From Tritrichomonas musculus (lineage: Eukaryota; Parabasalia; Tritrichomonadida; Tritrichomonadidae), in the NCBI GenBank assembly GCA_039105265.1, contig JAPFFF010000011.1, forward strand, positions 5,456,001-5,520,000: 64,000 bases of DNA, read 5' to 3'. The position numbers were made by a program, and so were the translations under genes. Below are positions 28,563 to 36,695 of the stretch, piece after piece (positions within the stretch are counted from its first letter, which is position 1; the number at the start of each line of letters is the position of its first letter). The notes below the pieces were generated by a model. The model saw only the letters and a list, made by a program, of their open reading frames with translations. It searched no databases and was not told the origin of the DNA.

Positions 28563-29117
28563 TTAGAAATCGGTTGTATCAATCTCATCGGGGTCTGGAT
28601 CTGTTTCTCTTGGGGGACCGTTTATAGGCATATGGGTGTTGATTAGTTTTTGGGTCATATACATGGAGATACTCAACTTTAGGTTATCACGTATGAGTCT
28701 ACGCAATAGGGATACGCGTTTATGAGGTTCTGCGTTGGAGACCGCATCGATTACTGCCTGTGATGTGACATATTGGATCAATCGGTCGTGATCCCCAATA
28801 TCCAGGAACTTGCTTCGATTGAATATATGGGTGCGATTTAAACGAGGACGAGGATGTTCAATAGATGGGGTCTCAGGAGGTGAGTCATTTGCATCCTGAG
28901 TGGTGTCCTGAGTGGTGTCGATATGTGCTTCAGCCTTTGGGGTATCAGCAGATGGTTTGCGTTTATGGTTCATACGCTTAATCAAATGCTTGACATCTCG
29001 GCGCAAATCGGTGATACCATCTACGATCTTTAGGAGTATCTCAGCATCAGTTGCTGTATCAGTAGCTGTATCAGTTGCTGTACCAGTATCTGTACCAGTA
29101 GCTGTATCAGTATCCAT
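28563..29117 (-). CDS. Conserved 184-aa protein with DT-repeat start
   Basis: Starts with a Thr/Asp repeat coded by GATAC[T/A]-type short repeats (residues 2-24), then a helical segment (EILLKIVDGITDLRRDVKHLIKRM), a disordered linker, and a conserved C-terminal domain: RTHIFNRSKFLDIGDHDRLI and HKRVSLLRRLIRDNLKLSISMYM. The C-terminal domain is shared with the 135-aa protein at 49144 (SSKFLNAHDRELVIQFL). Possibly DNA-binding; unknown. TTTATTTTTGCATAAATG is its start context. Confidence 0.7.
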   Translation of the reverse strand: MDTDTATGTDTGTATDTATDTATDAEILLKIVDGITDLRRDVKHLIKRMNHKRKPSADTPKAEAHIDTTQDTTQDANDSPPETPSIEHPRPRLNRTHIFNRSKFLDIGDHDRLIQYVTSQAVIDAVSNAEPHKRVSLLRRLIRDNLKLSISMYMTQKLINTHMPINGPPRETDPDPDEIDTTDF

Positions 29118-29172
29118 TTATGCAAAAATAAAATATTATTTTCGACTGTTCCAGGGATTTTGACGAATGTAC

Positions 29173-29940
29173 TTATGATTGCATTGTGGTTGTGAAATAT
29201 TTGTCCACTGCTGTGTGAAAATCATTAAGGCATGATCTTTTGATGGTAATCCTGGTACCACCTACAGTGACATCATCCCCTTTGAACATAGCTTTGGCCA
29301 TTCGCTTGATATCTTCATTCGGGGTCATTGCGATGGGTAGGTCATCAATAAATATCCAGCGCTTCTTCTTATCTTGATATATCCTACTGACCTGCCTCCA
29401 TGAATGCTTGTTGCGACGAACGAGATGGAGTACCACAGAATCCTTATCTTTGGGAAGATCCTCAAGCCATATCATATATCGGTAGCTATTTTTGTGATCC
29501 TTGGGGACAGCCCTTGTAGTGAGGTCATTGATTTTGTTATTCATCTGCTCGCGTTGCTGAGAAGCTAGTGAATCCAATAATTGCATGACATCCCATGCAT
29601 ATGATGGTGATGCCCACATTGCAATATGATTGACCAGCAATCGGTGAACATACATACCCTTCAAATCATTTGACAAATTGGGTCTATCTTCATACAATTT
29701 CTGGTCTGGTAGAATTCTACCGGACCCACTTTCGAGCAATTCCTGTGTTGATTTGTTATCAAACCAATGGCGAATCTGTTTCTTGGAATTACATGCAACG
29801 AGAATGCTTTGAGCTTGGTACATATCATCCTTAATGGAATGTATCAAACGGAGCTTCTCATTATACTGGATGAATTCATACTCATCATCGATTGGTTCGA
29901 CAACAGCTGACACTGATGTGTTTGTCCCAGTTGATTCCAT
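29173..29940 (-). CDS. KilA-N domain protein
   Basis: 255 aa. The segment YVHRLLVNHIAMWASPSYAWDVMQLLD matches the KilA-N DNA-binding fold (in pieces: GMYVHRLLV, IAMWASPSY). The C-terminal half (YMIWLEDLP, VVLHLVRRNKHSWRQV) is an unknown domain shared by all copies. Outside residues about 50-135 it is almost identical to the Mav-D copy; inside, it is very different. Carries a 24-nt palindrome at 29703-29726. A regulator or immunity-type factor is inferred from KilA-N proteins of phages and large DNA viruses. Confidence 0.8.
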   Translation of the reverse strand: MESTGTNTSVSAVVEPIDDEYEFIQYNEKLRLIHSIKDDMYQAQSILVACNSKKQIRHWFDNKSTQELLESGSGRILPDQKLYEDRPNLSNDLKGMYVHRLLVNHIAMWASPSYAWDVMQLLDSLASQQREQMNNKINDLTTRAVPKDHKNSYRYMIWLEDLPKDKDSVVLHLVRRNKHSWRQVSRIYQDKKKRWIFIDDLPIAMTPNEDIKRMAKAMFKGDDVTVGGTRITIKRSCLNDFHTAVDKYFTTTMQS

Positions 29941-30043
29941 TTGGAATTCGATAAAAAATTGAGTTGCATTGCGAACCAGCTAGTTATTACATCATATGAA
30001 GTTGAGTCCAAAAATATAAATGCGAATGTGATTGATCGAATGC

Positions 30044-30346
30044 TCAAGCAAATTCATATGAGAATCTGAGTATTTTCAATAGCATCTTGATGCGTCCCAA
30101 ATCGAGTTCCTTGCGATCATAGCTATCACCATCTATGATTTTGGCTCGAAGGGATTCCAAATCAGTTTCATAATTTGATATTGTGTCGATGAGATCGTCC
30201 ATGAAATCATCGTCGTTGTGGTAGTCGAATGCAAGGGATTTCCATTGGGGGTATTTCTTAAGAATGACGTGTTCGAGGTAATCGAGTTTGACACCATTAG
30301 CTTCGACAGTGGAGAGTTGTGGCATGGCAGCAGTTGCTGAATTCAT
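30044..30346 (-). CDS. Conserved 100-aa acidic protein
   Basis: Start set at 30346 (MNSATAAMPQ), equal to the 100-aa copy at 41248; a longer frame exists but is not shared. Helical, with acidic centre (DYHNDDDFMDDLIDTI). Nearest gene to the terminus in the B family. Function unknown. Confidence 0.65.
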   Translation of the reverse strand: MNSATAAMPQLSTVEANGVKLDYLEHVILKKYPQWKSLAFDYHNDDDFMDDLIDTISNYETDLESLRAKIIDGDSYDRKELDLGRIKMLLKILRFSYEFA

Positions 30347-30797
30347 TTCTAACTGGATAAAAAATTGTATTGGTATGAGAATCGCCTTATTTTTGGAATT
30401 CATCTGGGTTGTTCCATCGGTCTGTGTCGCCATCAGCTTGCTCCATCAGCTTACTCCATCGGTCTGTGTCGCCATCGGAACGTTCCATCGGTCTGTTCCA
30501 TAGGTAGTCCCATAGGTGGTCCATAGGTGGGCCATAGGTGGGCTATTTTCGGAATTTGTATGGGCCCGAATATGGGCGTTTTAAAGGCGTTTTGGGGTGG
30601 ATTCACTATGGGCACAAAATGGGGAACTCTATGTGGCCCCCGAATATGGGTCCGAATGTGGGGTCAAATGCAGGTTCAGAATATGGGGCTGTGGGTGTAT
30701 GCTATTTTTGATATTTAGAAGGGGGCCAAAAAGGGGCCATTTAAAGCGTTTTAAGTGGGAATTTATCTGGTCCCGATTCGGAACACCCATCACTACT
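30347..30797. repeat. Right terminal region of Mav-B with minisatellite
   Basis: No gene. From 30420 to 30545 runs an array of about 10-12 bp units around CCATAGGTGG. From 30545 to 30797 the sequence is shared, inverted, with 40781-41040, including GGGGCCATTTAAAGCGTTTT. It ends CATCACTACT. This is the element's terminal repeat. Confidence 0.75.
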
Positions 30798-31194
30798 GGA
30801 GCAGCGCACGTTCAGCTCAGTAGAGGAGTTCGACCTGTTCTACCAGAAGTACAAGGACATGTTCAATGAGAAGACCACCAATTACCTCAATAAAACCTAC
30901 AAAATAATCACACCCGAATGTGAGTACAGGATTACCAAACGCACTGGCAAGGATGGCTCCAGTAATGTGTTTCTCAAGAAGATCACCAAGCAAGCCGATA
31001 GTGATACACTGGTGGAGATCCAATTCGCAAGCATTCGTGCTGACATCAATGCATTGCAGTCAACAGTAGATGAATACACCAAGCGGATTACCACGCTGGA
31101 GAACACCATTGGCGTGATCACCGCAAAAATAAATCAGCTCACCAGTACCGTGAATGAGTGTACCGATGCCATGAACAACCTCCTGAGGCATTAG
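30798..31194 (+). CDS. Coiled-coil protein, Mav-C copy (starts at insertion)
   Basis: Open from the Mav-B junction. Reads SSVEEFDLFYQKYKDM, YRITKR and a C-terminal coil (TKRITTLENTIG), homologous to 9986 and 60616. Its start would lie across Mav-B. Overlaps the convergent 75-aa gene by 4 nt. Confidence 0.7.
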
Positions 31195-31418
31195 ATCTTG
31201 GAGTTATTTGGGATTACCTGGTGATTGAGTGAGTGGTGTACTGTTGATGAGGTTGATTTGATGATTGGGTCATGCACAATACTCCCCTTATCGTCATATT
31301 TTTGGACTGTGGGTTTGGTACAACTAATGGTTCGCCTATTTCGCATGTGACGTTCCAGGTGATTGAAGTACGTGAGCCCATTTGAATCTCTTAATACACG
31401 GCGTTCCTCATATGACAT
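31191..31418 (-). CDS. Conserved small basic protein, 75 aa
   Basis: Homologue of the 79-aa (10394) and 77-aa (61064) proteins; keeps ERR.LRD, FNHLERH and the end LNHQVIPNNSKI. Divergent from the 77-aa gene by 35 nt containing a T-rich run. Function unknown. Confidence 0.65.
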   Translation of the reverse strand: MSYEERRVLRDSNGLTYFNHLERHMRNRRTISCTKPTVQKYDDKGSIVHDPIIKSTSSTVHHSLNHQVIPNNSKI

Positions 31419-31453
31419 TTAATCCTGAAAAAACACTTTTTTTGTGCATCTAA

Positions 31454-31687
31454 ATGACTGAATTGGGTGAATACAAGAAGGAGATTCCAGAGCTGAAGCG
31501 CATCAAGCATGATCTCAAGGAGAAGTGCTATATGTATAAGGGCCACCTCAATAACATCAAAGGGGGTATGCTGGGTAGCAATGGACTAGCCGTTCGTGAA
31601 TCACTGATTGAGGACATCAATAGTCTGAAGGAGAAGGTCGCCAAACTCGAGAATGAGCTCGCTGAATTATCAAGCGATAACCACTAA
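31454..31687 (+). CDS. Conserved 77-aa helical protein
   Basis: MTELGEYKKEIPELKRIKHD, then GGMLGSNGLAVRESLIEDIN and a coiled coil; the most conserved of the small proteins (copies at 10649 and 61314). In Mav-A and Mav-F it is followed by the Pro-linker protein, here by the integrase, so blocks are arranged differently. Confidence 0.75.
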   Translation: MTELGEYKKEIPELKRIKHDLKEKCYMYKGHLNNIKGGMLGSNGLAVRESLIEDINSLKEKVAKLENELAELSSDNH

Positions 31688-31729
31688 ATATGGGGTCAAC
31701 CGGAAATCCCGTAGACCTATTGGAACCAC

Positions 31730-31737
31730 TATTTTTG
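31730..31737 (+). promoter_or_regulatory. TATTTTTG motif before integrase
   Basis: TATTTTTG ends 9 nt before the integrase ATG, in the context ...CCCATTAAATG. A hairpin-like segment related to 22611-22636 lies just upstream (31693-31717). Confidence 0.5.
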
Positions 31738-31745
31738 CCCATTAA

Positions 31746-32993
31746 ATGTCTGACAACAGGAAATCATTCAAGCTATTCGATAAGGAGTACAATTCGCTGC
31801 TCAAGTACCCATTCAAATCCAAGATATCGAAACTGGACCCATCGCAGTTCATCATCAACCCAGTATCTCATCATGAGCCATTCGTGAAGGATTTCAAATT
31901 GAAATCATGCAATTCCTATTCAAAACCGGATTTCTCATTGGAACCCGGATGCTGGGAAGTCGATTTGATGTTTGTGAAGTACGCTACAAGGGCTGATGGA
32001 ACCGAGTCCGTGGTATCCCATGAAACCATTTACCTCATCATGGTGAATGTCAACACGCGGTACCTAATCGTGGAACCACTTAAGGACAGACTAGCTGATA
32101 CCATCAAGGCTGCATATGCCAAGATCATTCTCGAGAAATATGATGACTTCAAATTCAATACCATCAAATGCGACGGTGAGAATAACCTACTCAAAGTGCT
32201 TGATATAATCCCCTACGGAAGTCCAGACAAAAATGCATATGCAGGTACCAAAAACGTGTTGATTGACCGTAATGCAGTGATTGTCGATAAATCCAAACAC
32301 AACAACGCTCACAAAATCGTTGATGCAACCATCAGGACACTCCGCAATGCATTCGGTCTAGATAATCGTAGGATTGGAGACCCATTCCTGATGCAACAGA
32401 TGGTCCACTTCTATAACAACACACCACATCGGTCCCTACGAATGCCCAATCCCAATTACCGAGATGATGGAATCCCATATGACCCGTATCTAGCAAGGGA
32501 GCCCAAGTGGATATACTACACACCCAATCAAATGCAGCACAACCCTGACTTGGAATGGAGATACATCAGGGATTGCCAACGGAAGCTACGGCGAGTCAAA
32601 AATAGTATGCAAATGGATGGTCTACTGAGCTATCGCAAGGGCAATATCATATTGGTCCATTACGATACATCCAAAACTGTGAAGAAGCATGAGAAGCAGA
32701 GGCGTGTGTTCAATGAGATTGCCGAATTCATTAGATACCATAATGGGAACGTCGAATGCAAACTGCTGAACCCATATCGTAGATTCCAGTTGAATGATGA
32801 TAAGCAAGCAGGAACTGCGTTCTATGTACCGTATACCAGGGATGACACTAATGGTACCAAAACCAAAACTGGTCGAAAGCCTATGACTGATGATGAGCGA
32901 GCTACCGTAACTATCCCCATCATGTACACCCGACTCGTGGCACTAGATTATGGATCACTAGGTGAAGCCTATAAGCAGTACTTTGCTGTCTAA
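31746..32993 (+). CDS. Integrase, retroviral (rve) type
   Basis: 415 aa. WEVDLMFV (Asp73), IKCDGE (Asp143), VDATIRTLRNAFG and FYNNTPHRSLRMP match the Mav-A enzyme. Compared with it there is an extra segment near 335-380 in the C-terminal part. Starts a plus-strand run integrase, 110-aa, SR with gaps of 3 and 38 nt. Confidence 0.92.
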   Translation: MSDNRKSFKLFDKEYNSLLKYPFKSKISKLDPSQFIINPVSHHEPFVKDFKLKSCNSYSKPDFSLEPGCWEVDLMFVKYATRADGTESVVSHETIYLIMVNVNTRYLIVEPLKDRLADTIKAAYAKIILEKYDDFKFNTIKCDGENNLLKVLDIIPYGSPDKNAYAGTKNVLIDRNAVIVDKSKHNNAHKIVDATIRTLRNAFGLDNRRIGDPFLMQQMVHFYNNTPHRSLRMPNPNYRDDGIPYDPYLAREPKWIYYTPNQMQHNPDLEWRYIRDCQRKLRRVKNSMQMDGLLSYRKGNIILVHYDTSKTVKKHEKQRRVFNEIAEFIRYHNGNVECKLLNPYRRFQLNDDKQAGTAFYVPYTRDDTNGTKTKTGRKPMTDDERATVTIPIMYTRLVALDYGSLGEAYKQYFAV

Positions 32994-32996
32994 TAA

Positions 32997-33329
32997 ATGC
33001 CAAAGCGCTATTTCCATACGCAGACCACCGAGTTTAAGCTACCTGAGGACTTCATATATAGTCGCAATAAGAAGTACATCGTAGTGCAGTATGTGGGAGC
33101 TATCGTGAATAAGACCATCATCGGCGATTTGATGGTACACTCGGATATTGTCGAATTCGACCCATACTGTGACCACTTCATAATGCTAGCCAACCGACGG
33201 CAAACCAAGTATCGCAAGTATGAGATGCTCAATAGGACCAAGCGGGATTTCAATATATGGTTCACAGACCTGTATGGTAATGAGATAAAACCCGATGCAT
33301 TCGTGCTATCGTGCTTGCTAATCTATTGA
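32997..33329 (+). CDS. Conserved 110-aa Maverick protein
   Basis: Homologue of the 109-aa protein at 5464, about 70 percent alike; ends NIWFTDLYGNEIKPDAFVLS. Same neighbours. Probably beta-rich; unknown. Confidence 0.75.
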   Translation: MPKRYFHTQTTEFKLPEDFIYSRNKKYIVVQYVGAIVNKTIIGDLMVHSDIVEFDPYCDHFIMLANRRQTKYRKYEMLNRTKRDFNIWFTDLYGNEIKPDAFVLSCLLIY

Positions 33330-33354
33330 CCACAGGTGGGCCCATATAGGAGTT

Positions 33355-33362
33355 TATTTTTG
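33355..33362 (+). promoter_or_regulatory. TATTTTTG motif before SR
   Basis: TATTTTTG ends 6 nt before the ATG, reading TATTTTTGGGTAAATG. Confidence 0.5.
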
Positions 33363-33367
33363 GGTAA

Positions 33368-34981
33368 ATGCAGGATGAATACCTTGATGTTTATACGTTG
33401 AAACCAGGTCAATATCGCGAATTGCCGTACTCAAAATACTTATCAGCTGTGTACCTCGATGTTGATAAGGTTACCAAACTATATTTCCCACGTGACTTAG
33501 TTCCACCACCAGTCGTTCATGACTATACGATTGATAAAGTCGGAGCCACATTCACAATGAATTCGTATGAAGAGGTCCCTACATACATCTGGAGATCCAA
33601 ATTCGTGGCATCGGTGAATGATTATTGCATGATCCTAGTTCAGGGACCCAATAATAGACTCAGAGCAAATTCATATATAGCCTACCCCAGGAAATATTTC
33701 AAGGATACAGTCCTTGCAAACACAACTAAATCACCTGGGGATCACCCTATAGGGTTCGAGATATCGGTTTATTCAAACCCATTACTGTTACCAGCCATAT
33801 ATTGCTTTGAACAACTTCCGCTATTCCAGGTGAATCAGACAGCTCAGCCCGATAGGGGTCCAAAACCCATACAATTTTCATTCACAAGTGATGCGGTTTT
33901 TGGTAGAACCCCACCTCGTAAACAGATTATGGTCAATGACGAGACTTCCCCATTCAAGCGGAGGACTAAGGATTGGTATCACAAGCACACAACATATCAC
34001 CCTCGGAAAAAGCTTATATCCAATGAGTACAGCAGTGATGATGCGACAGCTCTCAACCCCTTTGGGGGTGAGGTTAGGAGTGATAGGAGTGATGAAGCTA
34101 GTGAGAGTAGCGATCATGAGCAAAATCCATATGACCCACGTGAAGCTGAATATAGGGATAATGAGGTGCGAAATCAGCCAAAGGTCAGTCCAAATGGGGT
34201 ATATATGTCCACCGATAGGAGACCAGGGACGACATCCGTTGTTGTTCGAAAAACAAATGGTTCATTACAAGAATATCGGGTTGGGAAACGCGCAATGACT
34301 GATATACGACGGAAGCTGAAGCAATCGCAACAGCAATCACAGAGGCAATCACAGGGACATCCAGCACAGGCTCTCAACATCTCTGGGGATGAGTATTCCA
34401 GTGATGATGCGACAGCTCTCAGCCCCTCCGGGGATGATTCCTCAAATGCGGATGTTGAAGTAGCTCCCCGAGTAGCTCCCCGAGTAGATTTACAGAGAGG
34501 CTCACAGAGTGTCTCGATGAGTAGCTCGATGAGTAGCTCGCTGAGTGGCTCACATAGACATCGTGGAGGGCTTAGAGATAGAACTCGGGATCAGGAACAG
34601 TACTCATATGAATCTCAAGACAACTCCAATACTAGAACACCTAAGCGTTCATCTAGGGTATCATCTAGGGTATCAGCTCCAAAGCATTCCAGTTCGGTGA
34701 AATTCGGTAAATCATTTAAACCATATCGGGAGAAATTCACACCCCAATTCAAGGGTAATACCATGGACACCACATTTGAGTATGAAATGCCGCCTGAGCG
34801 CAGTGATGAATATAGTGAGCAGGAACTGAGTTCGCAATATGAGGAAGAGGGGGATCCAGAGGCAACTCCATTACCGACCACAAGTGAACCCCAACCACCT
34901 CGTAGGCATAAACGCAATGCAAAAATAATATCCAAACCCAGCCAAAAGCGTGAGAATTTCTTTGACCGATTCAAGCAATAG
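33368..34981 (+). CDS. SR: Ser/Arg/Asp-rich protein (537 aa)
   Basis: N-terminal 150 residues may fold (LKPGQYRELPYSKYL, YIAYPRKYF). The rest is disordered with Ser, Asp, Gln and Arg repeats; the phrase EYSSDDATAL.P.G occurs twice. Tail motifs VKFGKSFKP and TTFEYEMPPE are shared with Mav-B SR. Two in-frame hairpin patches CCCC-3 nt-GGGG lie at 34057-34067 and 34423-34433. Convergent with LP, 7 nt apart. Possibly a scaffold or DNA-condensing protein; unknown. Confidence 0.65.
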   Translation: MQDEYLDVYTLKPGQYRELPYSKYLSAVYLDVDKVTKLYFPRDLVPPPVVHDYTIDKVGATFTMNSYEEVPTYIWRSKFVASVNDYCMILVQGPNNRLRANSYIAYPRKYFKDTVLANTTKSPGDHPIGFEISVYSNPLLLPAIYCFEQLPLFQVNQTAQPDRGPKPIQFSFTSDAVFGRTPPRKQIMVNDETSPFKRRTKDWYHKHTTYHPRKKLISNEYSSDDATALNPFGGEVRSDRSDEASESSDHEQNPYDPREAEYRDNEVRNQPKVSPNGVYMSTDRRPGTTSVVVRKTNGSLQEYRVGKRAMTDIRRKLKQSQQQSQRQSQGHPAQALNISGDEYSSDDATALSPSGDDSSNADVEVAPRVAPRVDLQRGSQSVSMSSSMSSSLSGSHRHRGGLRDRTRDQEQYSYESQDNSNTRTPKRSSRVSSRVSAPKHSSSVKFGKSFKPYREKFTPQFKGNTMDTTFEYEMPPERSDEYSEQELSSQYEEEGDPEATPLPTTSEPQPPRRHKRNAKIISKPSQKRENFFDRFKQ

Positions 34982-34988
34982 TATATAC

Positions 34989-36677
34989 CTATTGTCGACC
35001 ACCATATACGATTTCAAATCGACTTGCACCCGCTTTCCTAGCATCCCTAGCCTCCTTATTTTTGGCTTTCATCTCAAGGTATCCGCTTTTCGCTCCATAG
35101 AATTCATAGTCAATCAACTGGTTGATGTTGTCAATAAATGAATCACGAACTTCCTTCACCGCGATTGGAGAACTGGTATTTACGTATATAAGTAGATTTT
35201 CAAATGCTGAAGGTGTTGACTTGCCTTGCTCATCAGTTTGAGGTTCGGTTCCCTCATCGAAAGTGGTATTAAATCCCCATAGAAATACTATTTGTTCAAT
35301 CTGTTCTAGCATTTCGAGAATTTCATCAGGTATTTCCGCATCCTTTAGAGCACCAGTCTTGCGGTCAGCTACTTGGTCAATGAGTTGAATCCATTGGTCG
35401 AACATGGGACCAACCATCTGCATATACTCCGACTTATGAGTGCTCTTCCAATTGGACCAGCTTGGGTAGTTGAATGACTTGTCATTATGCTTTTGCTCTA
35501 TAGCATTTTTCGCAGGGAGGTCAAAGTAGTAAATATATATGGCGTTGCATACGGCTAGGAAATTGGTCAACTTCTTGAGTTCGAGCCAATCTTGAAGTTT
35601 ATCCTGGCCCCAGAATACATTCCATATATGCGAGAACAGGGATGCCCAATAGCTGTTAGGTGATAAGCGCTTGCTCATACGTGCCTTTCCAATACCGGAT
35701 TCACCATATGCCTTTTCTAGAGCAGTCAAGGTCTGGGATTTTGTCAATTTATATTCACCACGCTCCCAATCGACCTTGGTAATATCCTTATCGAATTGCT
35801 CCTTGAGCCATACATTGAATGGCTTGGCTTGGCGTTCAGCTTTGGATTTGCAAATGGTTTTCCAGGCCTTCTTATAGGGTGATGCATGGACCAATTTGTA
35901 TCCGTTGACAATAGCTGGAATGCCGCGTTTATCAACCAATACGATATCATCAACCTTGTCACCATTGAGGTCTGTAATACGATTTCCTAATGGGTCTTGG
36001 GAATTGGGTGGTAATAATCTGTACTTGGGAACTCCAGTTTCATCGAGGTGGTTCATACAATACTCCTTTGCGGTATCACGTGCTGCAGCTGATGGAATGT
36101 ACTTAACCCGGTAATTGCCGTTTATAATCATATCTAGGAAGTTCTTCTTGAAATCTGTTGAATCGCCTGTGAGTGAGAGATTGCCGAATTGGCCTAAATG
36201 ACCTTTGACATTCTTATAGTCTTTGCCATTGCGTCTACCTACGGTAGCACTTGGTGGTTCAACCTCTTGCATAACATATTCATATGCATTATCTGCATTG
36301 AATCTGGATATTGGTTTGAATGGCGAGTTCTGTATTTGTTGGTTGAATTTGATATTAGGTTTACCGACGTGTTTAACAGGTGTCCGAATATATGCATATC
36401 GTGTTGGTCTATTGTTGTTGTTATCATCAGCACCCGGTGCTTGGACATTACCATCATCATCATCATCGCTAGCCACTTCTGGTGGTGCTGCTGCTGGTGG
36501 TGGTTGCTTTTTAGTATTTGGATGCTTCGGAGATCTATAGCTCATGAGTACTTTAGGTGTGAAAAAAATGTCATTACTTGCATACTCGCAATTGGCATCT
36601 CTTTGGACATCAGCTTGGGATTCCGATTCACCAACCACCTCCTCGAAAGGGGGTTCGATGGGTATACCGGTAATCAC
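34989..36677 (-). CDS. LP of Mav-C (562 aa)
   Basis: Shortest LP: no N-terminal 90-residue repeats. Conserved half starts near FGNLSLTGDSTDFKKNFLD; Ca-loop-like DLNGDKVDD at 236-244; then VDKRGIPAIVNGYKLVHASP and KARMSKRLSPNSYWAS. Divergent from the fibre with 18 nt between starts. Confidence 0.75.
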   Translation of the reverse strand: MITGIPIEPPFEEVVGESESQADVQRDANCEYASNDIFFTPKVLMSYRSPKHPNTKKQPPPAAAPPEVASDDDDDGNVQAPGADDNNNNRPTRYAYIRTPVKHVGKPNIKFNQQIQNSPFKPISRFNADNAYEYVMQEVEPPSATVGRRNGKDYKNVKGHLGQFGNLSLTGDSTDFKKNFLDMIINGNYRVKYIPSAAARDTAKEYCMNHLDETGVPKYRLLPPNSQDPLGNRITDLNGDKVDDIVLVDKRGIPAIVNGYKLVHASPYKKAWKTICKSKAERQAKPFNVWLKEQFDKDITKVDWERGEYKLTKSQTLTALEKAYGESGIGKARMSKRLSPNSYWASLFSHIWNVFWGQDKLQDWLELKKLTNFLAVCNAIYIYYFDLPAKNAIEQKHNDKSFNYPSWSNWKSTHKSEYMQMVGPMFDQWIQLIDQVADRKTGALKDAEIPDEILEMLEQIEQIVFLWGFNTTFDEGTEPQTDEQGKSTPSAFENLLIYVNTSSPIAVKEVRDSFIDNINQLIDYEFYGAKSGYLEMKAKNKEARDARKAGASRFEIVYGGRQ

Positions 36678-36695
36678 ACCTTTATTGTATAGGAA

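Larger units (their letters stand above)
13426..30797. mobile_element. Mav-B: Maverick/Polinton element, right-hand part
   Basis: Less AT-rich than Mav-A. It begins inside an SR gene where Mav-A is inserted and ends ...CATCACTACT at 30797. Contents: SR, LP, two fibre units from a tandem duplication, polymerase, 184-aa protein, KilA-N protein, 100-aa protein, terminal repeat. Next bases (GGAGCA) are a candidate target duplication. The polymerase is whole, LP and one fibre are broken by a few rearrangements. Close identity with Mav-D ends suggests a young copy. Confidence 0.85.

Noticed and set aside
30527-30869. Overlapping small frames at the Mav-B end
   Set aside because: They are products of the minisatellite and terminal repeat and are not conserved as proteins in Mav-D.
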